DNA of 53,039 nt from Sideroxydans sp. (lineage in GTDB: Bacteria; Pseudomonadota; Gammaproteobacteria; Burkholderiales; Gallionellaceae), in NCBI GenBank assembly GCA_024636935.1, contig JAGXGC010000015.1, positions 1 to 53,039 on the forward strand. Direction: 5' to 3'. Shown here piece by piece: positions 1-8,647 of this stretch. The notes beneath the pieces were generated by a model that searched no databases, was not told where the DNA came from, and saw only the letters and a program-made list of their open reading frames with translations. Each line of letters begins with the position of its first letter. Within the stretch, counting starts at the first letter, position 1. The translations under genes and the position numbers were made by a program.

Positions 1-142
1 CTAGGGCGATTTGAAACTTACGCGCGAATTCCATCATGGCTCGGACGGCTTGCCGCCCAACAGGAAGCCGGATATACGGAAGCAGTTGCACCCAAAACCA
101 TCAACGCGAATTGCTTGCAAAACGGGAGGTGTCCATATACGT

Positions 143-210
143 CAATAAGCGAAGCGCATTGCGCCGCATGGAAGCCTGCAAACATCCGGCGCAATGCGCT
201 TCGCCTAATG
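143..210. repeat. Palindromic intergenic repeat (REP/MITE-like)
   Basis: Two 28-base arms (143-170 and 183-210) are inverted complements at 25 of 28 positions and flank a 12-base loop. The core of each arm reads GCGAAGCGCATTGCGCCG or its complement. Outside the right arm, the minus strand continues with GTAGGGCGC, a flank I associate with dispersed palindromic repeats of proteobacteria. The hairpin sits just after the stop codon of the gene at 215-721 and could act as its transcript end or stabilise the mRNA. There is no T-run, so it is not a typical intrinsic terminator. Confidence 0.8.
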
Positions 211-214
211 CGCC

Positions 215-721
215 CTACGCGCTCTGCCACTGCTCCAAAATCTGCTGGGACATACTATCAATATGCTCAGCAGATACACCATGCTGGCGAACAAACATCT
301 CTGCTCGAGCACCCACTTCCTTAAGTAAAGATGTCGCCTCATTCACCAAGGTATCAAGTCGCGCAATAAGCAGACCCATAGCATTATCATCATGCACAGC
401 TTTGCGGCTACCCAAACGTGATCGATGCACCAGCCAGTTCCGTTCAGAAAGCAGCGAGATGAATCTCGTTTCAATCTCAGGATCCATCAAACGAGCTTTA
501 GTTATTAGGCGAATGGTCGAACCAAAAGTTTTTGCTTGGGCTTCTTCAATCAGCGCATCCCCTTCGGCAATACCCATTCCTTTTTGAGCTTGAACTAGCA
601 ATACGAAATATTGAGCAGTGCACGATTCCAATTCTTGGATTTGCCAGAGCGCAAAACCTACTCGCTGTGTAATTGTGGAAAGACGATCAGCCTTTCTTAA
701 TAGATTCTCAATAGAGTCCAT
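215..721 (-). CDS. HEPN-like small protein beside restriction enzyme
   Basis: The product is 168 aa, soluble and almost wholly helical by composition, and I do not recognise a named family. Its most telling feature is the sequence SERNWLVHRS near residues 92-101. R94 and H99 form an R-N-x3-H pattern, the RNase signature of HEPN-domain proteins found in toxins and abortive-infection systems. The gene begins 5 bases after the stop of the MmeI-like gene on the same strand, so the two are probably co-transcribed. By eye its A+T content is higher than that of the housekeeping genes, which suggests transfer. The TAG stop lies in the conserved flank of the repeat at 143-210. The HEPN call rests on one motif and helical character. 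It could instead be a non-catalytic helical partner protein. Confidence 0.6.
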   Translation of the reverse strand: MDSIENLLRKADRLSTITQRVGFALWQIQELESCTAQYFVLLVQAQKGMGIAEGDALIEEAQAKTFGSTIRLITKARLMDPEIETRFISLLSERNWLVHRSRLGSRKAVHDDNAMGLLIARLDTLVNEATSLLKEVGARAEMFVRQHGVSAEHIDSMSQQILEQWQSA

Positions 722-726
722 ACAAT

Positions 727-3630
727 TCAGCGCTCCAGATTCATCGCCAACAACCGCCTCAATATCTCTTCATCAGCCATCTCCGCCGTGTAGTCGTCCC
801 AACCATAAGCCTTGGCGACAGCGGCATCCAGCGTCTTGTGGGCGTTGTCCAGCCAGGCGGGGCGGGCGTTGTAGAGGTTGGTGAGGGTGCGCTTTTTCAG
901 GTCGGCTTCGTGGCCGGGTTTGGCGACGGGGCGTGCGGGGTAGCCTGCTTTTTCTTCTTCGGGCGTGCGCACCCAGTCCGTCCATTCGGGCGGGTTGAGC
1001 CAGTTGTTGCGGAGTTCGATTAACTGCTTGGCAGCATTCGCAACCGCTTCGGCATGTACACCTGTTGCTTCGTCATATGGAGCCAACCCTTGCGGGAAGG
1101 GGAAGGTCTCGAAGGTGAGCGTGGAGTTGTAACGCGGCCTATCTTCCAGTGTGCCGCCCTTGGCTAGTGCCCAAACAATATGTAAGCGCGAAGACAGGAT
1201 GCCGAGCAGCGCGTCGCTATCCGCCGGGATGACGATGAGGCTGTGTTCCGGCGCGACGTTGATGGGGAAGCTGACGAAGAAGCGGTGTTTGGCTGTTTCC
1301 GGCGTGGCGATGTAGCGCTGCAGACCATCAAGCTTTGCGCGAAGTCCGGGACGCGCCTCACCATGACGCCACCATTTTTCAGCACGGGCTTTGCGCTTGT
1401 TGCCGATGCGCGTGGGCTTGACGTGCTCCACCACATAGGCGAACGGCGCTTCATACAGTGCGGCATGCTGCTCATCCATCAACGCAAAATCTATCACCCA
1501 GTCACCCGCCCAACGGCGAGTGATGTCGGAACCGTTGTAGATGGGTTTCAGTACGTCCGAATTCGGCTTGCCGTGCGGGTTGGGCAACTTGAGCCAGGCT
1601 TGTGCCGTTTCCGATGGCACTTTGAATGCGCCCGCCAGACATAGACCGAAATACGACCAACCGGCGTTTGATTTGAGCGGCTGCGCACTTGTCAGATCGC
1701 TGCCGCCATTGCCGCCCGCGGTCAGGTCGGCGTGGATGTTCGCCACAGGCTGCCCATCAAGCATGACGGGTTGCCCATGATCTTTGACACCAAAGCAAGT
1801 CAACGACACACGCACCGCCGCGCCTTCATTGATCCATTCTTCATCACTCCACGCATTGAAGATTTGCCCGCTTTCCAAGATACGTTCAAGCACTGGGCGG
1901 TTGCGCTTCTGACGTAGCGAGTTGGTAGCGACCAGTCCAGCGCGCAAACACTTCCCCGCCTCGATCTGCGCACGTGCTTTCTCGAACCAATAGGTAACAA
2001 GGTCGGCACCGCCCGGCACTCGGCCTGCATAGAGTTCACGTAGCGCATCGGTGTAGTCATCGCCCAATTCGCCGCGCATCTTCTTGTCACCCAAGAATGG
2101 CGGATTGCCGATGATGGCATCGACGGTGGGCCATTCCGCTTCGAACACAGGGCTTGCCACATAACCCGGCAATGCAGCCCATTCAGCGGAACTTACATCT
2201 CTTGGTTTGCGTAGTGCGAACTCTCCGTGCACGAGCACCGCATCGCGGTTCTCGATGTGGTTCAGCGATTGCAGGATGGGATCGCGGCGGATGGGGTAGC
2301 CGTTCTTGAGCATCCACTGTATCTCGCCGATCCACACGGTGACGCGCGCCAGTTCGGCGGCATAGATGTTGAGTTCGATGCCGTAGATGTTTGCCGGTGA
2401 TACTTCGATGCTGACCTGACGGTGCAGCCCCAAGACTTCTGCTTCGAGGTTGGCTTTGTGTTCGAGGTCTTTCAATGCACGCAGGGCGAGGTATAGAAAG
2501 TTGCCGCTGCCGCAGGCGGGGTCGAGCAGCTTGTAGTTCTTGAGCCGTTCCAGATGACTGTGGAACACAGCCTGTGCCTCGCGTTCCGCTTTGTCCCCAT
2601 GCTTCTTGCTCTTGGCGAGGAACTTCTCGATCAGCACCTTCGCTATTTCCCATTCTGCGGAAAGTGGTTCGACGATGACAGGATCGATGATGCGCATGAT
2701 GGAACGCTGGTCGGTGTAGTGCGCGCCGAGTTGTGAACGCTTCTTGGGATCGAGGCCGCGCTCGAACAGTGTGCCGAAGATGGAAGGCTCGATGCCGCTC
2801 CAATCGAGGCGTGAGGCTTCCAGCAGCGTCTGTATCTCTTGCGCTTCGAGCGGCAGCACTTCGGTCTTTTCAAACAGTCCGCCGTTGAAGTAGGCGATGT
2901 CTTCCAGTGCGAAGTCGCCGCCCTTGCGCATGGCGCGGAACAGTTCTTCGAAACGACTGCTGAGTTTGGCCGGGTCGGTCTGGCTCTTATCGAGCAGGCG
3001 CTCGAACAATTTACCGGGCAGCAGTCCCGCATCTTCCGCGAACAGGCAGAACAGGCACTGGTTGAGAAAGTGAGCCACAGCCTGCGGCGCATGGCCGCGC
3101 GCATTCAATGACTGCGCCAGATCGGAGAACTTGCCCGCCGCTTCTTCGGTGATCTGCGACAGCGTAAGTTTTGGGTGGAACTTGTCTGGCTCGGTGAACA
3201 ACCAGCGCAGCTTGTTCAGATTTTCCGCCTCGCCGATGTCTTGCATGGCGATGGTGTGCACTTCGCTGGGGGCGTTGGTGAAGTGGGTGTGTATCTGGAT
3301 GATCTGCGTGTCGCACACCACCAGCAGCGGCGGATTATCCAGCGCCAGTGCATAGGTCATCAGTTGCTTGAGTGCGGCATCCAGATTGCGATCCGGCGCT
3401 TTGTATTCGATGGCGAAGTGTCCGCGCTTCCACACATCGGCCCAGCCGTGCTTGCTGCCGGTCTTGCTGACACCACGTTCATAGCAATATGTATCTACGC
3501 TTGCGGGACTGGGTATTTCGGCACCAACCAGCGCGCACAGATCGGCGAAATGGGCTTGATAACTTTGTCGTTCGTTGAGTGTGCTGCCTTGCCACTTGGC
3601 TATGAATTCGCGCGGGGTCATTTGCTGCAT
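727..3630 (-). CDS. MmeI-like fused restriction endonuclease-methyltransferase (type IIG/IIL)
   Basis: This single-chain enzyme should both cut and N6-adenine-methylate DNA. From the chosen start (967 aa; MmeI is about 919), the N-terminal nuclease region carries an acidic residue at D65 and E-Y-K at 75-77, fitting a PD-(D/E)xK site. A helical spacer follows, then the methyltransferase: GAHYT near 302, SAM motif I LDPACGSGN at 369-377, and the catalytic NPPF at 509-512. A target-recognition region and C-terminal helices (residues about 640-960) complete the MmeI order. The reading frame extends upstream to 3726, but the two close ATGs at 3630 and 3621 match family starts better. All key residues are present, so it looks intact. 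No separate methylase or specificity gene is nearby. The HEPN-like gene follows directly. Confidence 0.85.
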   Translation of the reverse strand: MQQMTPREFIAKWQGSTLNERQSYQAHFADLCALVGAEIPSPASVDTYCYERGVSKTGSKHGWADVWKRGHFAIEYKAPDRNLDAALKQLMTYALALDNPPLLVVCDTQIIQIHTHFTNAPSEVHTIAMQDIGEAENLNKLRWLFTEPDKFHPKLTLSQITEEAAGKFSDLAQSLNARGHAPQAVAHFLNQCLFCLFAEDAGLLPGKLFERLLDKSQTDPAKLSSRFEELFRAMRKGGDFALEDIAYFNGGLFEKTEVLPLEAQEIQTLLEASRLDWSGIEPSIFGTLFERGLDPKKRSQLGAHYTDQRSIMRIIDPVIVEPLSAEWEIAKVLIEKFLAKSKKHGDKAEREAQAVFHSHLERLKNYKLLDPACGSGNFLYLALRALKDLEHKANLEAEVLGLHRQVSIEVSPANIYGIELNIYAAELARVTVWIGEIQWMLKNGYPIRRDPILQSLNHIENRDAVLVHGEFALRKPRDVSSAEWAALPGYVASPVFEAEWPTVDAIIGNPPFLGDKKMRGELGDDYTDALRELYAGRVPGGADLVTYWFEKARAQIEAGKCLRAGLVATNSLRQKRNRPVLERILESGQIFNAWSDEEWINEGAAVRVSLTCFGVKDHGQPVMLDGQPVANIHADLTAGGNGGSDLTSAQPLKSNAGWSYFGLCLAGAFKVPSETAQAWLKLPNPHGKPNSDVLKPIYNGSDITRRWAGDWVIDFALMDEQHAALYEAPFAYVVEHVKPTRIGNKRKARAEKWWRHGEARPGLRAKLDGLQRYIATPETAKHRFFVSFPINVAPEHSLIVIPADSDALLGILSSRLHIVWALAKGGTLEDRPRYNSTLTFETFPFPQGLAPYDEATGVHAEAVANAAKQLIELRNNWLNPPEWTDWVRTPEEEKAGYPARPVAKPGHEADLKKRTLTNLYNARPAWLDNAHKTLDAAVAKAYGWDDYTAEMADEEILRRLLAMNLER

Positions 3631-3750
3631 CCGAGTAAAGTTGCCGAATCTTGCTGGAAAACACCGCCACGGACAAGCACGGAGAATATATAGATATTCA
3701 GCGCAGCCTATGTTGTGCCGCGCCACTCTGGCTAACGGCGCACGGTATTG

Positions 3751-6700
3751 CTAGATGCTCTCCAGTATCTTTCCCAGGCGTTTCGCAGAAACGATCACCG
3801 GCGTCTTCAATTCCTGCGCGAAAAGCGACACGCGCAGCTCCTGCATCATCCAGCCAAAGTCTTCCAGCCGTTCGTCGCGCGCGCCCTGCTGTGCTTGCAG
3901 GCGACGCTGCCATTGCTGCTGGATGGGCTGCAACTGGGCGAGGTTGGTGGCGTCGCGCGCGGGGTTGCTGCGCAGCTTCTCCAGCCGCACGTTGATACCC
4001 TTCAAATAACGCGGCATATGCTGCATACGTTCGTAAGGCGTGCGGGCAATCCAGTCTTTTCCAAGCAATGATTCGAGCTGCTGGCGAATGTCTTGCTGCG
4101 CCTGTGCGTGCGCTTTGAATCCGGGCAGTGCTTTTTGCAATGCCTGATGCTCGGTCAGCACCGTGCCGACCAGACGCGCGATCTCCTGCCCCACCAAATT
4201 GAGACGGGACTTGGCATCCTTGCAACGCGCGTTGAATGTCTTTTCGCTGTCCGGTAGTGGGTCGTTCAGACAGCAACGGTCGAAAGTGACGGTGAGTATC
4301 TGTTGTTGCATCTCTTGCTGGCTGCCGAATGGCAAGAACAACATCGCCATCTTTTGCAGGTCGGGCAGGTTCTTCTCTAGGAACTTCACCTGTTCTTTGA
4401 GCGCCAGCATGAACAATCTGCGCAGTCCGGCGCGATGCACGGCTTGCGCTTCGTCTGCGGTATCGAAAGCCTGCTGCGTCACCGCATCACCTTCGTCGTG
4501 CAGCGCGTTGAACACTGTCACCTGTTGCCCTGCGCGTGGCACTTGCGTGGTCTCGGCGAAGTCGCCGAAGGTCCAGTCGGTATAGCGCTCCTTGTTGCTT
4601 GTGACCGAGGCCTGCGCCTGCTTCACCGGCGCACTGACAACCAGCGTCACCTTGGGTGCCCAGTCACCGCGCAACTGGATGAAGTTCCTCCCCATGCCCA
4701 GTTGGCGACCGTGTTCATCTATGACGCGAAAATTCATCAACAGATGCGGCGGCAGTTGCTCTAGGCGGAACGCATCCAGCGGCACATCGACTTGCTTCTG
4801 CTCGCGCATGTAGCGCGCAATGGCTTGCAACAGCGAGACGTCACTCGCCTTCACTTCGGCACAAAAAGCGGCAGCGAACTCCGGCACCGGCACACAATGG
4901 CGGCGCAGTTTCTGCGGCAAGGATTTCAGCAGTTGCGCCACCTTCTCGGCGAGGATGCCTGGCACCAGCCACTCACAGCGCGCGGGTTGCACTTGATTGA
5001 TCAGCGCCTGCGGCACGGTCAGCGTCACACCGTCGTCGTTCTTGCCCGGTGCAAAGTTGTAGGCCAACGCATAACTCACATTGTTCATCTTCAACTGCGG
5101 CGGGAAATGTTCGGTGGTGATGCCCGCCGCTTCGTGGCGCATCAGGTCGTCTTTTTTCAGATAAAGCAGCTTGGGGTTTTCACGTTCCGCTTCTTTGCGC
5201 CATTTCTCGAACGCTGCACCGTTATGCATACCTGCCGGGATGCGCGCATCGTAGAAAGCGAAGATCAACTCATCGTCCACCAACACATCGGGGCGGCGCG
5301 ATTTGTGTTCCAGCGCTTCGATGTCGGCGATGAGTCTTTGGTTGTGCGCGAAGAACGGGGCCTGCGTGTTGAACTCGCCTTCCACCAATGCGGTGCGGAT
5401 GAACACCGCGCGTGATTCCTCCGGATCCATCGGGCCGTAGTGCACACGCTTCTTGGGATTGATGAGCAGACCGAACAATGTGCTGCGCTCCCATGCTCCG
5501 ACCTGCGCCGCTTTCTTTTCCCAATGCGGATCGAAGTAGCTGCGCTTCAACAGATGATCGCCCACCTCTTCCAGCCACTGCGGTTCGATGCGTGCCACAC
5601 AGCGCGCATACAAACGCGTGGTCTCCATCAACTCCGCCGCCAGCACCCACTTCGCGCCCTTCTTTGCGAGCACCGAATTGGGCGCGATGAAGAACTTGGT
5701 CTCGCGCGCACCTAGGTAGTGCGGCTCGTTCACCGCACGCGTACCGATGTTGCCGATCAGGCCGGTGAGCAGCGCTTTGTGTATCTGTTCGAAGCTGGCG
5801 GGCTGTTCGTTGAAGCGCATGTTCATCTCAGACATCTGCGCGTGCAGTTGCTGATGCAACTCGTGCCATTCGCGCAGACGCAGCGGTGACAGGAAAAGAC
5901 TGCGGCATTCGTTCGCCCACAACTTGTTGCTCTTCTTGTGCTGCACGCCTTTCTTGAACCAGTCCCACAACTTGAGATAGGCGAGGAAGTCCGAGCGCTC
6001 GTCGATGAAACGCTGATGCGCTGCATCGGCCGCCTCGCGCCGTTCCGCTGGGCGGTCACGCGGGTCTTGCAATGACAAAGCACTGGCGATGATGATGATC
6101 TCGGTCAAACACTGGTATTGCTTGCCTGCCAACAACAGACGCGCGACCTTGGGGTCGAGTGGCAGCTTGGCCAATTCTTGGCCGAGCTTGGTCAACTGGC
6201 GCTCATCATCGATCGCATTCAGTTCGTGCAGCAACTGATAGCCGTCAGCGATCGCGCGCGCGCCCGGCGGTTCGATGAACGGGAATTCCGCCACATCACC
6301 CAGCCCTAGCGAGCTCATACGCAGAATGACGGTCGCCAGTGAAACGCGGAATATCTCGGGGTCGGTGAACTCGGCACGCTGCGCGAATTCCTCTTCGTCA
6401 TACAGGCGTATGCAGATGCCGCTCATCACACGACCGCAACGACCGGCGCGCTGATTGGCTGCCGAGCGCGCGATCTTTTCGATATGCAACTGCTCCACCT
6501 TCTGGCGGATACTGTAACGGTTGATGCGCGCTACACCGGTGTCGATCACGTAGCCGATGTTGGGTACTGTGAGCGAGGTCTCTGCCACGTTGGTCGCCAG
6601 CACCACACGGCGCAGGTTGCCGACTTTAAATACTCGGTCCTGCTCTGCTATCGACAGACGTGAGAACAGCGGCAATATCTCTATGCCTTTGTGTTGATGC

Positions 6701-7491
6701 TTGCGCAAAGCCTCAGCGGCTTCGCGGATCTCGCGCTCACCGGGCAGGAACACCAGCACGTCACCGCGAAGACCTCCGATAGACAATTCATCCAGCGCGC
6801 TGCAGATGGCTTGCGGCACATCCTGCATCTCGCCTTCCTCGTCTTTTTGCGGCGGGCGATAGCGTATATCGACTGGATAGGTGCGGCCGGAGACTTGCAG
6901 CACGGGTGCGCCTGAGAAATGTTTGGAGAAGCGCTCCGCATCCAGCGTGGCAGAGGTGATGATGAGTTTTAGGTCGGGACGCTTGGGTAACAGTTGCTTG
7001 AAGTAGCCGAGCAAAAAGTCGATGTTGAGCGAGCGTTCGTGCGCTTCGTCGATGATCAGCGTGTCGTATTGGCGCAGCAATGGGTCACTGTGGATCTCAG
7101 CCAGCATGATGCCGTCTGTCATCAACTTGATGGCACTGTCAGGTGACACTCTGTCGTTGAATCGCACCTTGTAGCCAACCAGCCCGCCCAGTTCAGATTT
7201 CAATTCCTGCGCGATACGCGCGGCGACAGAACGTGCCGCGACTCTGCGCGGCTGGGTGTGACCGATGACGCCTTTGACTCCTCGCCCCAAGCTCAGACAT
7301 ATCTTGGGCAGCTGCGTGGTCTTGCCGGAACCGGTCTCGCCGCAGACGATGATGACCTGATGTTTTTCGATCGCCTGCGCCAATTCATCACGCCGCGCCA
7401 CCACCGGCAGGTCGGCGGGATATTCGATGGCAGTGAGTTGCTGGATGCGCGCGAGGCGGCGCTGGGCGATAGCGGACAGTTGCTGCGTCAT
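3751..7491 (-). CDS. hrpA: ATP-dependent RNA helicase HrpA
   Basis: This DEAH-box RNA helicase of 1246 aa is close to the usual size of about 1300. The Walker A motif GETGSGKT lies at about 51-58, followed by DEAH in IIDEAHERS, the SAT motif in ITSATLD, and QRAGRCGR (motif VI). Long helicase-associated and C-terminal DUF3418-type regions follow. Bacterial HrpA acts on mRNA processing and on stalled ribosomes. The start at 7491 is chosen because its ATG overlaps the TGA of the upstream nuclease gene (ATGA); the frame runs 9 codons further upstream. It is the last gene of a coupled minus-strand series that begins with the riboflavin genes. Confidence 0.95.
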   Translation of the reverse strand: MTQQLSAIAQRRLARIQQLTAIEYPADLPVVARRDELAQAIEKHQVIIVCGETGSGKTTQLPKICLSLGRGVKGVIGHTQPRRVAARSVAARIAQELKSELGGLVGYKVRFNDRVSPDSAIKLMTDGIMLAEIHSDPLLRQYDTLIIDEAHERSLNIDFLLGYFKQLLPKRPDLKLIITSATLDAERFSKHFSGAPVLQVSGRTYPVDIRYRPPQKDEEGEMQDVPQAICSALDELSIGGLRGDVLVFLPGEREIREAAEALRKHQHKGIEILPLFSRLSIAEQDRVFKVGNLRRVVLATNVAETSLTVPNIGYVIDTGVARINRYSIRQKVEQLHIEKIARSAANQRAGRCGRVMSGICIRLYDEEEFAQRAEFTDPEIFRVSLATVILRMSSLGLGDVAEFPFIEPPGARAIADGYQLLHELNAIDDERQLTKLGQELAKLPLDPKVARLLLAGKQYQCLTEIIIIASALSLQDPRDRPAERREAADAAHQRFIDERSDFLAYLKLWDWFKKGVQHKKSNKLWANECRSLFLSPLRLREWHELHQQLHAQMSEMNMRFNEQPASFEQIHKALLTGLIGNIGTRAVNEPHYLGARETKFFIAPNSVLAKKGAKWVLAAELMETTRLYARCVARIEPQWLEEVGDHLLKRSYFDPHWEKKAAQVGAWERSTLFGLLINPKKRVHYGPMDPEESRAVFIRTALVEGEFNTQAPFFAHNQRLIADIEALEHKSRRPDVLVDDELIFAFYDARIPAGMHNGAAFEKWRKEAERENPKLLYLKKDDLMRHEAAGITTEHFPPQLKMNNVSYALAYNFAPGKNDDGVTLTVPQALINQVQPARCEWLVPGILAEKVAQLLKSLPQKLRRHCVPVPEFAAAFCAEVKASDVSLLQAIARYMREQKQVDVPLDAFRLEQLPPHLLMNFRVIDEHGRQLGMGRNFIQLRGDWAPKVTLVVSAPVKQAQASVTSNKERYTDWTFGDFAETTQVPRAGQQVTVFNALHDEGDAVTQQAFDTADEAQAVHRAGLRRLFMLALKEQVKFLEKNLPDLQKMAMLFLPFGSQQEMQQQILTVTFDRCCLNDPLPDSEKTFNARCKDAKSRLNLVGQEIARLVGTVLTEHQALQKALPGFKAHAQAQQDIRQQLESLLGKDWIARTPYERMQHMPRYLKGINVRLEKLRSNPARDATNLAQLQPIQQQWQRRLQAQQGARDERLEDFGWMMQELRVSLFAQELKTPVIVSAKRLGKILESI

Positions 7492-8144
7492 GGCTGCTCC
7501 ACACACAGGCTGGTGCAAGGGATGCCGTCTCCATCGCTGTCTAACACCTTCACGCCACAGCGCGTCAGATAGAAATGCGCCTCATCGCACGACTGCATCT
7601 GCTCGCAGCGCGATTTCTTTCCACAAGCCAGATCATAGGGCTCAAAGACGGCGCGGGGTTTGTCTGCCGTATGTTGCTGGTAGTACGAAGGATGTTGCTT
7701 GCGCCATTCCCAGGGTGCTTGCGCACTGGTTTGTGCCCACAGGCCACGGTGCGCTTGCTGCGCCTCAAGTTGCAGGGTGATGAATGCCTTATTGCTGTGA
7801 TGGAAAGAATATTCCCAAGCCATGCCTTGACGCACCAGATCTTGATTCAAGTCGACTCCATCCAGCGTGATAGTCGCGATGGTGCGTCCATATTGATCGA
7901 TAGCTCGGCTATCTACCTGTACCACTTTCTTGTTCACACGGGACTTTAGATATTCCTGTGATCGCAGGCCGAACGGCTGCACCTTTTCCGGTGCATCGAT
8001 GTCAGCCAAGCGTAATTTAAGTTTTTGTTTATCGCGCATCACCCACACGGTGTCACCATCAATGACAGCGATCACATACGCCTCGAACGTCTCCGCCTGT
8101 GCCGCCCAGCTCAGGCAACACAATAGAACCCACCACCACTTCAT
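7488..8144 (-). CDS. Exported thermonuclease-family protein with calcium-binding tail
   Basis: The mature protein should act outside the cytoplasm, because the first 17 residues form a short signal peptide rich in W, L and C and ending WAAQA. An SNase-like fold follows: DGDTVWV near residue 29, RLADIDAPE near 44, and DQYGRT near 81, covering the catalytic Asp, Arg and Glu positions of staphylococcal nuclease relatives. The last 30 residues contain DSDGDGIPC, an excalibur-type calcium-binding motif with paired cysteines. The start at 8144 gives an ATGA overlap with pgpA upstream and leaves exactly the signal peptide at the N-terminus. The length is 218 aa. The substrate is inferred to be nucleic acid; the biological role is unknown. 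Confidence 0.85.
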   Translation of the reverse strand: MKWWWVLLCCLSWAAQAETFEAYVIAVIDGDTVWVMRDKQKLKLRLADIDAPEKVQPFGLRSQEYLKSRVNKKVVQVDSRAIDQYGRTIATITLDGVDLNQDLVRQGMAWEYSFHHSNKAFITLQLEAQQAHRGLWAQTSAQAPWEWRKQHPSYYQQHTADKPRAVFEPYDLACGKKSRCEQMQSCDEAHFYLTRCGVKVLDSDGDGIPCTSLCVEQP

Positions 8145-8647
8145 ATCAGGATGCTTTTGATGATCGCCATGCAGAACAGCGCGTAGCCTGCCGCCAGCAG
8201 GTCGTCGAACATGACACCGTGTCCGCCATGCCAATGGCTATCGTAATAGCGTATAGGCTGTGGTTTGACGATGTCGAAAAAACGGAACAAAGAGAAAGCC
8301 AGCAACTGCCAGATCAAACCGTCCGGCGTGAAGAACAGTACCAACAGAAAGGCCACCACTTCGTCCCAGACGATACCGCCGAAATCGGCTTCGCCCAGCG
8401 CCTTGCCGGTGATGTCGCAAACCCACACACCGATGAAATACATCCAGATCAGCGCAAAGATGAACATCGCGTCGCTGAGGTGCGCTGACATGTACCAGAA
8501 CAAGGGGAACGCGAGCAATGTGCCTGCTGTTCCTGGTGAACGCGGCACCAGCCCCAAGCCCAACCCGAATGCAAGCATGTGCGCGGGATGGCTGAACAGA
8601 AAGCGCCAATTCGGCTTGACCTTCAAGTCTTCATGCGAAGTGATCAT
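8141..8647 (-). CDS. pgpA: Phosphatidylglycerophosphatase A
   Basis: This inner-membrane enzyme removes phosphate from phosphatidylglycerophosphate to give phosphatidylglycerol. The 168-aa chain shows the family's conserved blocks: GLGLVPRSPGTAGTL near 31-45 and DITGKALGEADFGGIVWDE near 81-99, with hydrophobic membrane segments between and after. The ATG at 8647 is preferred over 8662 because a strong GGGAGGG Shine-Dalgarno lies about 3 bases before it. The gene overlaps the end of thiL by 17 bases and the nuclease start by ATGA. The thiL-pgpA pairing is common in proteobacteria. Confidence 0.93.
   Translation of the reverse strand: MITSHEDLKVKPNWRFLFSHPAHMLAFGLGLGLVPRSPGTAGTLLAFPLFWYMSAHLSDAMFIFALIWMYFIGVWVCDITGKALGEADFGGIVWDEVVAFLLVLFFTPDGLIWQLLAFSLFRFFDIVKPQPIRYYDSHWHGGHGVMFDDLLAAGYALFCMAIIKSILI

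Noticed and set aside
1..37. A minus-strand ATG pair at 34-37 that could begin a gene leaving the window (MMEFARKFQIAL).
   Set aside because: Only 12 codons are visible and no strong ribosome-binding site precedes them, so it cannot be supported.
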